Origin: Coxiellaceae bacterium
GTDB taxonomy: Bacteria; Pseudomonadota; Gammaproteobacteria; Coxiellales; Coxiellaceae
Assembly (NCBI GenBank): GCA_014238445.1
Contig: JABABC010000175.1
Location: 1 to 9,736 of the forward strand
Reading direction: 5' to 3'
DNA length: 9,736 bases
Positions 1 through 6,828 of this stretch are shown piece by piece. Numbering within the stretch: the first letter of the stretch is position 1; each line of letters starts with the position of its first letter. The notes beneath the pieces are model-generated. The model made no database searches. It saw nothing but the letters and a program-made list of their open reading frames with translations, and was not told the DNA's origin. The translations under genes were made by a program, and so were the position numbers.

Positions 1-633
1 CTAGTAAAGCGATCAGTAATGAACTTATATTCAGGGGAGATGGACCCGGATAGTCATAAGGTTCGAATTGTATTGTCCGAAAAAGCGGTTGCCGTTGAAA
101 TTACCAACGTTGATTCAAATCATCCTTCCGAGGATTTGTTGCATTTAAACCCTTATAATACTCTACCTACCTTGGTAGATCGCGACCTGGTGTTATATGA
201 GCCTCAAGTGATTATGGAATACCTGGATGAGCGTTTCCCGCATCCGCCGTTATTATCGGTTTATCCAGTGACGCGAGCTAAGTCACGATTAATGTTGCAT
301 CGTATTGAGCAAGATTGGTATAGCTTGATGCGCACCATCCTACACTCTAATGATGAACTAAAAATTGAGTCTGCTCGCCATGAATTGCGTGAAGGTTTAA
401 TTGTGTTAGAACCGGTGTTTGCTGATAAACCTTATTTCTTAAGTGATGAATTCAGTTTGGTGGACTGCTGTATTGCCCCTTTATTGTGGCGTTTGCCGCA
501 GTTAGGCATTACCTTGCCGCCCACTGCCAAAGCTCTCTTTGCTTATCAAGAACGGATCTATGAGCGGGAATCATTTCAAGCAAGCTTATCGGAGTCTGAA
601 CGCGAAATTAGGGTGATCGATGATTTCGAGTAA
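1..633 (+). CDS. sspA: Stringent starvation protein A (RNA polymerase-associated, GST-fold), 5' end cut by window edge
   Basis: SspA binds RNA polymerase holoenzyme and supports stationary-phase and acid-stress transcription; it has a glutathione S-transferase fold but no expected GST activity. An ATG lies at 19, but the frame stays open to base 1 and reads LVKRSVM, matching the KRSVM that E. coli SspA carries about 7 residues after its true start. The real start is therefore probably just outside the window. Visible are the thioredoxin-like N-terminal domain (VRIVLSEK; NTLPTLVDRDL), the FPHPPL motif at residues 73-78 counted from the ATG at 19, which in E. coli forms the functional surface pocket, and the helical C-terminal domain with FLSDEFSLVDC and LLWRLPQLGI. 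Length from that ATG (204) is close to E. coli (212). The end overlaps sspB by 14 nt, so the pair is an operon. Confidence 0.95.
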   Translation, partial: LVKRSVMNLYSGEMDPDSHKVRIVLSEKAVAVEITNVDSNHPSEDLLHLNPYNTLPTLVDRDLVLYEPQVIMEYLDERFPHPPLLSVYPVTRAKSRLMLHRIEQDWYSLMRTILHSNDELKIESARHELREGLIVLEPVFADKPYFLSDEFSLVDCCIAPLLWRLPQLGITLPPTAKALFAYQERIYERESFQASLSESEREIRVIDDFE

Positions 634-1006
634 GCCTTATCTTTTTCGTGGTATTTATCAGTGGTTATTAGACTGTGAGTTAACCCCTTATGTGATGGTT
701 GACGCGACATTCAACGATGTCCAGGTCCCTGAGGACTATATTGAAGACGGTCAAATTATTTTAGATATGACGCCTTCAGCTATCATTGATCTGGAAATGG
801 GTAATGAGTCTGTTGAATTCAAGGCTCGTTTTTCAGGGGTAACACGCCATATTATTCTCCCTATACCGGCTATTTTGGCGTTGTATGCCTATGAGAATGG
901 TCGTGGTATGGTTTTTACGGATGAAGATGAAGAGGATATTCCTCCATCACCCGATTCTGGTGGTTCCTCATCCGATAGTAAGCCGCATTTACGTATCGTT
1001 AAATAG
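620..1006 (+). CDS. sspB: SspB, ClpXP protease specificity-enhancing adaptor
   Basis: SspB tethers ssrA-tagged products of stalled ribosomes and some other substrates (such as N-RseA in E. coli) to the ClpXP protease in the cytoplasm. The 128-residue product has the usual two parts. Residues about 1-97 are the substrate-binding domain (YQWLLDCELTPYVMVD; EDGQIILDM; FKARFSGV; ALYAYENG). An acidic Asp/Glu/Ser/Pro linker follows (DEDEEDIPPSPDSG), and then the C-terminal tail PHLRIVK, equivalent to the ALRVVK ClpX-binding module of E. coli SspB. E. coli SspB is 165 residues, so the linker here is shorter by roughly 35. The start lies inside the sspA end, with TTAGGG a few bases upstream as a plausible ribosome binding site. 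No clear intrinsic terminator follows the stop. Confidence 0.95.
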   Translation: MISSKPYLFRGIYQWLLDCELTPYVMVDATFNDVQVPEDYIEDGQIILDMTPSAIIDLEMGNESVEFKARFSGVTRHIILPIPAILALYAYENGRGMVFTDEDEEDIPPSPDSGGSSSDSKPHLRIVK

Positions 1007-1203
1007 TGCCTGGTTGTCTTGATCAGTGATTTTTCTGCGCGCGGCTTTTTGATACCCTTAAAAAAGTACACGGATTAACCATAAGTGTGCACTGCAGTCT
1101 TTTATTTACAGTAACTATAGTAAATGTCTTACACGCATACCCCTTTGCGTTAAGGTTAATTTAATATCCATCGGTTATATTAGTCAGCATAATATTTTAT
1201 CAG
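1007..1203. other. Intergenic region between sspB and the unknown gene
   Basis: This AT-rich 197-bp gap should hold the end of the sspAB transcript and the promoter of the next gene. T-runs occur near 1028 and 1044 beside a GCGCGC stretch, but no stem-loop with a proper loop can be drawn, so I do not call a terminator. The TATATT at 1176-1181 and CATAAT at 1188-1193 are possible -10 elements, but neither has a good -35 at 16-18 bp. AGTAA is repeated directly at 1110 and 1119 within TTTAC(N10)GTAAA (1105-1124), a weak candidate operator. Confidence 0.4.
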
Positions 1204-1914
1204 ATGGATGGGTGTGTGATTCATTTAATTTATCAGAATGACTGGGATGTGGCTTTGCCCCAAGGCGATGATGCTCATGTTTGTTCAACATTCCAACGCC
1301 ACAATCAAGCTGCAGTAGGGCAAAGCGTGAGTTCATCTGCTCAAGATTTGATTAATATGTCACTCAGAACCTTTGATGATAATCAAAGCTTAAAAGGTTT
1401 TTTGGCTTTTTCTGATTCCGAGAATCAATCGCTGACACCTTTTTCTGTGACTAGCCATTATTGTGTGAAAGTGTTGTCCTGTTCTTTAGAGGGCGTTGTG
1501 ATGCTGTCTGTTAGCCCCATTTATCACTTGGGCTTAGATTACCCTGAGGTCTATCAGAACCAGAAAGGTAGGCAATTAGATCCAAGTGCTATGTTAGGGC
1601 TTATTGAGGTTGTGAGTCATAATAAAACCGCAGAACAGCCTATCCCAGAACATGATTGTGATGGCCATTTGTTTTGTTATGGCATTGATGCAGGCGTTGT
1701 ATTCAAAGAAAGTCCAATTCCGCATAATCGCGCCATGAGCTTACAGTTATCCGTCTTTGAAGACTGTGTATTGGCAACTTTTCAGCAGAACGAGCAAGTC
1801 AGTACACAAACGCTGACTTGGGATGATGAATCACTGGACCAGGGGACCACCTCTGATTTATTACATGTTGGTCGCTTTCCATTACAACATCATGCGTTAA
1901 ATGATTCTGCCTGA
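1204..1914 (+). CDS. Uncharacterised 236-residue cytoplasmic protein
   Basis: I do not recognise this protein. It has no signal peptide, no membrane segment and no internal repeats, and is rich in Asp, Glu, Gln, Ser and His. Seven cysteines are spread along it (4, 27, 87, 93, 152, 158, 188), including C-x5-C at 152-158 in an EHDCDGHLFC context, which could suggest metal binding, but no known finger or cluster pattern fits. Hydrophobic strand-like stretches alternate with polar loops (residues 84-106, 155-168, 178-193), as in a mostly beta soluble domain. The ATG at 1204 is the first possible start, because an in-frame TAA at 1162 closes the frame upstream; it lacks a good ribosome binding site. 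A GTG at 1216 preceded by GGATGGG is an alternative. A strong terminator begins 24 bp after the stop, which supports a genuine transcribed gene. It sits 197 bp after sspB and is probably its own unit. Confidence 0.75.
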   Translation: MDGCVIHLIYQNDWDVALPQGDDAHVCSTFQRHNQAAVGQSVSSSAQDLINMSLRTFDDNQSLKGFLAFSDSENQSLTPFSVTSHYCVKVLSCSLEGVVMLSVSPIYHLGLDYPEVYQNQKGRQLDPSAMLGLIEVVSHNKTAEQPIPEHDCDGHLFCYGIDAGVVFKESPIPHNRAMSLQLSVFEDCVLATFQQNEQVSTQTLTWDDESLDQGTTSDLLHVGRFPLQHHALNDSA

Positions 1915-1937
1915 GAGGCATTCGTCTTGTGTAGCGT

Positions 1938-1971
1938 AAAAAAAAACCGCATTATTGATGCGGTTTTTTTT
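1938..1971. terminator. Bidirectional intrinsic terminator between convergent genes
   Basis: Nine A residues (1938-1946) precede the perfect 6-bp stem CCGCAT (1947-1952) / ATGCGG (1958-1963) with the 5-nt loop TATTG, followed by eight T residues (1964-1971). The A-run and T-run extend the stem and give a U-tract on either strand. It lies between the rightward 236-residue gene (stop at 1914) and the leftward RRM gene (stop at 1990), so it ends both transcripts, and possibly the whole leftward gcv unit. Confidence 0.95.
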
Positions 1972-1989
1972 AAAGCAGGCAGTCTGATA

Positions 1990-2280
1990 TTAGTAAGATG
2001 CGCGTTGAGGGCGACGGTTGCCATCTTCACCACCTTGGCGTTCTTGTGCAATGTTAACGCGCAGATTGCGACCATTGAACTCTTGTTCATTGTATTGGTC
2101 AATAGCATTTTGAGCGGAACTGGCATCGTCGAATTCGATGAAGCTAAATCCTTTGCATTGTCCTGTGTATCGATCCTTGATGAAGGCAATCTCTTTGATT
2201 GCGCCACATGCTGAGAATAATTCACGAAGTTCTTCTTCAGTAGCGGTATAAGGCAAGTTGCCCACGTAAATTTTGTTCAT
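1990..2280 (-). CDS. Small single-RRM RNA-binding protein
   Basis: This is a 96-residue protein made of a single RNA recognition motif, the type found in cyanobacterial Rbp proteins and many proteobacteria, often cold- or stress-responsive, binding single-stranded RNA in the cytoplasm. RNP2 is IYVGNL at residues 4-9 and RNP1 is KGFSFIEF at 43-50. The RNA-stacking aromatics Y5, F45 and F47 are all present; serine stands at the usual Gly/Ala position of RNP1. NGRNLRVNIAQER closes the fold, and a short tail with Gly, Arg and Gln (residues 82-96) replaces the long Gly-rich tail of eukaryotic relatives. AGGTTTT just before the ATG is a moderate ribosome binding site. It lies 109 bp downstream of gcvPB on the same strand with no obvious terminator between them, so read-through from the gcv operon is possible. 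No RNA target can be inferred from sequence. Confidence 0.93.
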   Translation of the reverse strand: MNKIYVGNLPYTATEEELRELFSACGAIKEIAFIKDRYTGQCKGFSFIEFDDASSAQNAIDQYNEQEFNGRNLRVNIAQERQGGEDGNRRPQRASY

Positions 2281-2301
2281 AATAAAACCTATTTCAATAA
2301 T

Positions 2302-2325
2302 AACAGTAGTCAGAAGCCCACTGTT
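2302..2325 (-). other. Possible hairpin in the leader of the RRM gene
   Basis: AACAGT (2302-2307) and ACTGTT (2320-2325) form a 6-bp inverted repeat around a 12-nt loop, 22-45 nt upstream of the RRM start codon. No T-run follows on the minus strand, so it is not a classic terminator for gcvPB. It could be a leader structure affecting translation or simply a chance repeat. Confidence 0.35.
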
Positions 2326-2332
2326 TTAACAC

Positions 2333-2362
2333 ATCATTCAGTGTATGTATAGTGATTGTCCT
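2333..2362 (-). promoter_or_regulatory. Weak candidate sigma-70 promoter for the RRM gene
   Basis: On the minus strand AGGACA (2362-2357, 4 of 6 to the -35 consensus), an 18-bp spacer and AATGAT (2338-2333, 4 of 6 to the -10 consensus) stand about 53 bp before the start codon. Both hexamers are only moderate, and the gene could equally be read from the gcv operon. Confidence 0.25.
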
Positions 2363-2389
2363 GGGATGACGCATAGGTTTTGGTGATTG

Positions 2390-3829
2390 TTAGCCGTTGC
2401 TTGGATCTAAGCACTGATGATCTGATAAATCTAAGTTTTTTGCAGCATACACCTCATTGACACGCCCAAGTCTGAGTTGATGGGGTGCTGATTGTACCTG
2501 TTCGGGTTCATGGTGAATTTCGTTGAGAATGAGTTCCATGATATCAAGGAATGTATCCAGTTCGGCTTTGCTTTCTGTTTCAGTGGGTTCTATCAGTAAG
2601 CACTCGGGAACCAATAACGGAAAATAAATGGTTGGTGCATGGATACCATAGTCCAGTAGGCGTTTTGCAAGATCCAGTGCTTTGACTTGATATTTTTCAT
2701 GCTCTGGTTTGAGTGTGATAATAAATTCATGGCTGGCGCGCCGTTTTGGAAATGCCAGGGTATAACCCATTTTTTGTAAATGGTGCATGAGATAATTGGC
2801 ATTGAGGGTCGCTATTTCACTGACACGTTGGGCGCCGGTGTTACCCAGTAGTCGAATATAGGCATAGGCGCGGAGTAAGACGCCGGTATTGCCCATAAAC
2901 GTTGTGCAACGACCGATGGTTTGAGGGCGTTCTTTTTCTGTCAGCCAATAAAAGCCCGTTTCAGATTGACCAACAATCGGGGTGGGTAGAAAAGCTTTGA
3001 GGGTATCGTTGGCGAGGACAGGTCCAGATCCTGGGCCTCCGCCACCATGCGGTGTCGCAAATGTTTTATGTAAGTTGAGGTGCATCACATCAAAGCCCAT
3101 GTCACCCGGTCTGAAGTGCCCTAAGATGGCATTGAGGTTTGCGCCATCGTAATAGAGTAAGCCACCCGCTTCATGAATAATGTCAGCAATGATTAGGATA
3201 TTACGCTCAAATACCCCTAGGGTGGATGGGTTGGTGAGCATGATGCCAGCCGTTTGTGGCCCAACAACGGCTTTGAGTGCTTCAAGGTCAACATCACCTT
3301 CGGGTGTTGTAGGAATCTCTCGAGCACGGTATCCACATTGCACGGCTGATGCTGGGTTAGTGCCGTGAGCAGCATCAGGCACAAGGATTTCATTGCGAGC
3401 ATTGTCTTGGCGTGATGCATGGTATGCCTTGATCATGGCTACACCCGCAAACTCACCTTGTGCGCCTGCCATTGTAGTGAGTGATACCTCTTGCATACCC
3501 GTGAGGTCTATGAGCAGTGTTTGTAATTCGTATAAGGAAGCCATTGCCCCTTGCATATCGATGGGGTCTGTCAGTGGGTGTACTTGATTGAAGCCGGGTA
3601 GGCTCGCAATACTGTGCGCCACTTTGGGGTTGTATTTCATCGTGCACGAACCTAATGGGTAGGTATGGGTATCAATGCTGAAATTATTTTGTGATAGACG
3701 TGTGTAATGACGGACGCATTGCAGCTCAGGCAGTGCAGGAATGCGTGGGGGTGTTTGCCTCAAGGCGGTGGGTTTAGGCGTGGGTATTTTAGAAGGTGCA
3801 GTTGTCATGGTATCGGCCACTAAGCTCAT
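2390..3829 (-). CDS. gcvPB: Glycine dehydrogenase (decarboxylating) subunit 2, PLP-binding half of split P-protein
   Basis: This is the C-terminal half of glycine decarboxylase, the P-protein of the glycine cleavage system, which decarboxylates glycine on pyridoxal phosphate and passes the aminomethyl group to lipoyl-GcvH. The PLP-binding lysine is K255 (numbered from the ATG at 3829) in LNLHKTFATPHGGGGPG. Other family signatures are RHYTRLSQNNFSID, YPLGSCTMKYNP, LPGFNQVHPL, PDAAHGTNPASA and GLLYYDGANLNA. I prefer the ATG at 3829 over an in-frame ATG at 3850 because it forms an ATGA overlap with the gcvPA stop and has GGGGG 6-10 bases upstream; this gives 479 residues. In E. coli both halves are one protein of about 957 residues; here they total about 931. 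It is the last gcv gene of the operon. Confidence 0.96.
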   Translation of the reverse strand: MSLVADTMTTAPSKIPTPKPTALRQTPPRIPALPELQCVRHYTRLSQNNFSIDTHTYPLGSCTMKYNPKVAHSIASLPGFNQVHPLTDPIDMQGAMASLYELQTLLIDLTGMQEVSLTTMAGAQGEFAGVAMIKAYHASRQDNARNEILVPDAAHGTNPASAVQCGYRAREIPTTPEGDVDLEALKAVVGPQTAGIMLTNPSTLGVFERNILIIADIIHEAGGLLYYDGANLNAILGHFRPGDMGFDVMHLNLHKTFATPHGGGGPGSGPVLANDTLKAFLPTPIVGQSETGFYWLTEKERPQTIGRCTTFMGNTGVLLRAYAYIRLLGNTGAQRVSEIATLNANYLMHHLQKMGYTLAFPKRRASHEFIITLKPEHEKYQVKALDLAKRLLDYGIHAPTIYFPLLVPECLLIEPTETESKAELDTFLDIMELILNEIHHEPEQVQSAPHQLRLGRVNEVYAAKNLDLSDHQCLDPSNG

Positions 3830-5184
3830 GAAAGCCCCCGTTGTAAGCATTGTTGGTAGCGATCTAAATCAGCGTCAGTGTTTGTTTCTGTAGCGCATAC
3901 TAAGATGGATTGCCCGAGTTCTGGGAATGATTGACTTAAGTCATACCCTCCCTGTATGCCTTGTTTTCTAAGTGCATCGAGAATATCACGGCTATGATGT
4001 CGACGAAAACGAATCACAAATTCATTGAAAAAAGGTGCGGTAAAAACACACTCAATATCGGGGTGTTGTTGCAGCAGGGTTTGTAATTGTTGTGCACGTT
4101 GGTGGCAAGTTTGCGCTGTTCGTAGTAACCCTGTGGCACCCATGAGTCGCATAAAAATGGTTGCCGCGGTGACAACTAACCCTTGGTTGGTGCAAATATT
4201 GGAAGTGGCTTTGCTACGCCTGATGTGTTGTTCGCGAGCTTGTAAGGTGAGGGTATAGCAGGGTGTTTGGTTGCAATCAATGGTTCGCCCTACAATACGT
4301 CCTGGCATTTGCCGGACATCGGATGAGCGGCAACAGAGGAAACCAAAATAGGGGCCGCCGATTGAGAGCGGTACTCCGAGTGGTTGACCTTCACCACAGG
4401 CGATGTCAGCACCCGTTTCACCCCATTCTCCTGGAGGTTGCAGCCAGGTCATGGCCAGTGGGTTCACTTGAGCGATCACTAAGGCGTCATGTGCGTGTGC
4501 AATATCCGTGAGTTCATCAACTGACTCTAAAGTGCCTAAAAAATTAGGCTGAGGGATAATGCAGGCAGCGGTATGATCGTCAAAGTAAGTGCTGAAAGCG
4601 TGGGTGTCGAGTGTTCCTGTTTCAGGGTGATAGGGGATCTCCACCAGTTCAATGGCCTGATGTTGTGTGAGTGTGTGTAGGACAGCACGGTAATGCGGGT
4701 GTATATGGGCTGGAACCAGTACGCGTGTTTTCTTCCCTCGCTTGAGTCGGATGGCCATCAGTACAGCTTCAGCCAATGCTGAGGAGCCGTCATACAGGGA
4801 TGCATTCGAAACATCCATGGCCATGAGTTCTGTCATGGCAGACTGAAACTCATAAATCACCTGTAGACTGCCTTGGCTGGCTTCAGCTTGATAGGGCGTG
4901 TATGCCGTATAGAACTCACCACGTCGAGTCAACTCCCAAACTGCTGCAGGAATATAGTGATCATAGGCGCCCGCACCGATAAAGCAGCTGCCAGGAGTTA
5001 CCGCTGTTTGGCGTTCAGACATCAGTCGTACCAGTGATTGTTCATCGAGTGGTGGTGGTACCTGTTGGAGTGAGGTGACACGTAATGATGCTGGAATTTC
5101 ATCAAATAAATCATGTGTCGACTGAATACCCATACTGTCTAGCATGGTTTGAATGTCTTGGTCAGTGTGTGGGATAAATGGCAT
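3826..5184 (-). CDS. gcvPA: Glycine dehydrogenase (decarboxylating) subunit 1, N-terminal half of split P-protein
   Basis: GcvPA pairs with GcvPB to form active glycine decarboxylase in the cytoplasm. At 452 residues it has the normal length of a split subunit. It begins MPFIPHT, typical of the family, followed by the SMGIQSTHDLFDEIP segment. Fold-type I features follow: FIGAGAYDHYIPA, EFYTAYTPYQAEASQG, NASLYDGSSALAEA, QPNFLGTLES, GEGQPLGVPLSIGGPYFGF and the RQMPGRIVGRT loop. The PLP lysine is not expected here, as it lies in GcvPB. The start follows the gcvH stop by 2 bp with only a weak ribosome binding site, so translation probably depends on coupling to gcvH. The stop overlaps the gcvPB start as ATGA, which favours equal synthesis of the two subunits. 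Confidence 0.96.
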   Translation of the reverse strand: MPFIPHTDQDIQTMLDSMGIQSTHDLFDEIPASLRVTSLQQVPPPLDEQSLVRLMSERQTAVTPGSCFIGAGAYDHYIPAAVWELTRRGEFYTAYTPYQAEASQGSLQVIYEFQSAMTELMAMDVSNASLYDGSSALAEAVLMAIRLKRGKKTRVLVPAHIHPHYRAVLHTLTQHQAIELVEIPYHPETGTLDTHAFSTYFDDHTAACIIPQPNFLGTLESVDELTDIAHAHDALVIAQVNPLAMTWLQPPGEWGETGADIACGEGQPLGVPLSIGGPYFGFLCCRSSDVRQMPGRIVGRTIDCNQTPCYTLTLQAREQHIRRSKATSNICTNQGLVVTAATIFMRLMGATGLLRTAQTCHQRAQQLQTLLQQHPDIECVFTAPFFNEFVIRFRRHHSRDILDALRKQGIQGGYDLSQSFPELGQSILVCATETNTDADLDRYQQCLQRGLS

Positions 5185-5186
5185 GG

Positions 5187-5576
5187 TTAGTTTTCATTCA
5201 CAGTGGAAGTGTACTCGGCGGCAGACAGTAATGTATTCAGCAAGGACTCATCACTGATCGTGAGGCGATAAATCCAGCCTTCACCGTAAGGGTCTGAATT
5301 AATGAGCTCTGGTGTGTCAGTTAAGGCATTGTTCGTTTCGATGACGGTGCCATTGAGTGGTGCGTAAATATCTGCCGCGGTTTTGACTGATTCAACAACA
5401 GCGGTTTCGTCACCTTGCGAGACCGTTGTATCTTTTGTTGGGAGGTCGACGAAGACGATATCACCGAGTAACTCTTGAGCATGTTGTGTAACACCAATAG
5501 TCACAGTGTTGTCATTTTCTTTGCGAACCCATTCATGGGAAGACGTGTAATATAATTGATCTGGTGCCGTGTTCAT
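5187..5576 (-). CDS. gcvH: Glycine cleavage system H protein (lipoyl carrier)
   Basis: GcvH carries the aminomethyl intermediate on a lipoyl arm between the P-, T- and L-proteins. The product has 129 residues, the same as E. coli GcvH. The lipoylated lysine is K65 in VVESVKTAADIYAPLNG, and the flanking ETAVVESVK and GTVIETN strands form the lipoyl-domain hammerhead. N-terminal YTSSHEWVR and C-terminal DPYGEGWIYRL are also diagnostic. The start has the best ribosome binding site of the operon (AAGGAG, 4 nt before ATG), consistent with independent initiation after the 151-bp gap that separates it from gcvT. The lipoyl dehydrogenase (L-protein) is not in the window, as usual, since it is shared with the 2-oxoacid dehydrogenases. 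Confidence 0.98.
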   Translation of the reverse strand: MNTAPDQLYYTSSHEWVRKENDNTVTIGVTQHAQELLGDIVFVDLPTKDTTVSQGDETAVVESVKTAADIYAPLNGTVIETNNALTDTPELINSDPYGEGWIYRLTISDESLLNTLLSAAEYTSTVNEN

Positions 5577-5727
5577 ATGTCTCCTTACCCCTTGATAAAT
5601 GACCAGGTCACAGAGGCCCTGGTTTAGCGAAGGAATACTCTAAGTGATACTTGGCTGTCATTGCAAGTCTTGAGAAACAATTTATTGCTCACTGACGTTG
5701 ATGGTGATCATTCAGCTTCTTTTACGC
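5577..5727 (-). other. gcvT-gcvH intergenic region with two small hairpins
   Basis: This is the only sizeable gap inside an otherwise overlapping gene set. Two inverted repeats are visible: ACCAGG (5602-5607) / CCTGGT (5618-5623) with a 10-nt loop, and ACTTG (5649-5653) / CAAGT (5664-5668) with a 10-nt loop. Neither is followed by a U-tract on the minus strand, so neither is a standard terminator. TTGCAA and ATGACA on the minus strand could act as -35 elements, but the matching -10 hexamers (TTAGAG, TATTCC) are poor. I looked for glycine-riboswitch core motifs and did not find them. It may hold an internal promoter or an mRNA processing site. Confidence 0.4.
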
Positions 5728-6828
5728 TCAAATGATGGGCTGTAGTGGGTGACATACCTTACCTTGTCGTACGAAAGGAAGAGATGTGAGCTGCACAGGT
5801 ATGGTTTTTTTTCGCACAACAATGGATCCTTGTTCCGATGTTTCAATCGGCACGCGAGCGAAACCAATGGCGTGATTGAGTGTCGGTGAAAAGCTACCAC
5901 TCGTAATGATACCTTGTGTGCCATTATTAAATTGAATGGCTTGGCCATTACGTAATACGCCGCGTTCGGTCATTGCAATACCCACTAGTTTCTCAGTGAT
6001 ACCATTATGTTGTTCCTGAATTAACGCTTTACGGCCGATAAAGTGTCGATCAGGGTCTGTGAATGACACTGTCCAAGCAAGGTTGGAAATCAGCGGGGAT
6101 GTGCGTTGGTCCATATCTTGGCCGTATAAATTTAATCCCGCTTCAATGCGTAATGTATCGCGAGCCGCTAACCCACAGGGTGTGACATGAGCTTCCATGG
6201 CGCGCTCCCAAAAGTGATTGGCTGCTTTACTGGGTAGTACTAGCTCTAAGCCATCTTCACCGGTATAGCCAGTACGAGCAATCAGCCCTGTATCATGATG
6301 AAACGCATGAAAAGGTTTTAATGCTGTCACCGCTTGTTGGAATGGTTCGGGTAGTAGTGAGGTTGCTAACGTGCGTGCTTGTGGTCCTTGTAATGCGAGG
6401 ATACAAAGGTCTTCGGGTTGTTCAATGACGACAGAAAATGCAGCGGCTTGTTGTTGTATCCAAGCAATATCATCAGTCACGCATGCAGCATTGATAATGC
6501 AACGAAAATAATCGGGTCGTAATCGATACGCAATCAGGTCATCAATGATACCACCTTGTTCATTGAGCATGCAGGTGTACAGTGCTTGCCCATTGTGTTT
6601 GAGCTTATGGATATCATTGGCCAGTAAATGACGGAGGAAAGGTATGCTTTCAGTACCTTGGATATCCACTATTGCCATATGCGAGACATCGAATAAACCA
6701 ACAGAGGTACGCACGGCTTGGTGTTCCGCTATTTGCGAGGTGTATTGTATAGGCATTTCCCAGCCAGAAAAGTCGACCAGTTTGGCATTGAGGCGGGTGT
6801 GTTGATCATATAAAGCGGTGTGTTTCAT
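5728..6828 (-). CDS. gcvT: Aminomethyltransferase (glycine cleavage T protein)
   Basis: GcvT releases ammonia from aminomethyl-lipoyl-GcvH and transfers the one-carbon unit to tetrahydrofolate, making 5,10-methylene-THF. The 366-residue product matches E. coli GcvT (364). Visible are LVDFSGWEMPIQY (17-29), FDVSHM (46-51), LLANDI (68-73), the GGIIDDL segment with the conserved acidic pair at 96-97, GYTGEDGLELVLP (187-199), CGLAARDTLRIEAGLNLYG (218-236) and the C-terminal barrel with SGSFSPTL (310-317). The start codon overlaps the upstream histidine kinase stop as ATGA, and AGGA stands 7 nt before ATG, so gcvT appears translationally coupled to a sensor kinase. This is unusual: in E. coli the gene directly upstream is ubiI and gcvT has its own promoter. 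Confidence 0.97.
   Translation of the reverse strand: MKHTALYDQHTRLNAKLVDFSGWEMPIQYTSQIAEHQAVRTSVGLFDVSHMAIVDIQGTESIPFLRHLLANDIHKLKHNGQALYTCMLNEQGGIIDDLIAYRLRPDYFRCIINAACVTDDIAWIQQQAAAFSVVIEQPEDLCILALQGPQARTLATSLLPEPFQQAVTALKPFHAFHHDTGLIARTGYTGEDGLELVLPSKAANHFWERAMEAHVTPCGLAARDTLRIEAGLNLYGQDMDQRTSPLISNLAWTVSFTDPDRHFIGRKALIQEQHNGITEKLVGIAMTERGVLRNGQAIQFNNGTQGIITSGSFSPTLNHAIGFARVPIETSEQGSIVVRKKTIPVQLTSLPFVRQGKVCHPLQPII

Noticed and set aside
1026..1066. Terminator after sspB
   Set aside because: T-runs and a GCGCGC stretch occur, but no stem with at least 5 pairs and a usable loop precedes a T-run; CTTTTT/AAAAAG alone is too weak.
1105..1124. TTTAC/GTAAA inverted and AGTAA direct repeat as an operator
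   Set aside because: Short AT-rich repeats in an AT-rich region are likely by chance, and there is no clear promoter nearby to relate them to.
1927..2214. 95-codon rightward reading frame after the terminator
   Set aside because: It begins at the terminator itself and lies antisense to the RRM gene, whose RNP motifs are clear; it is a shadow frame.
5577..5727. Glycine riboswitch in the gcv operon
   Set aside because: The gap is in the middle of the operon, too short for a tandem aptamer with expression platform, and I could not find the conserved core motifs on the minus strand.
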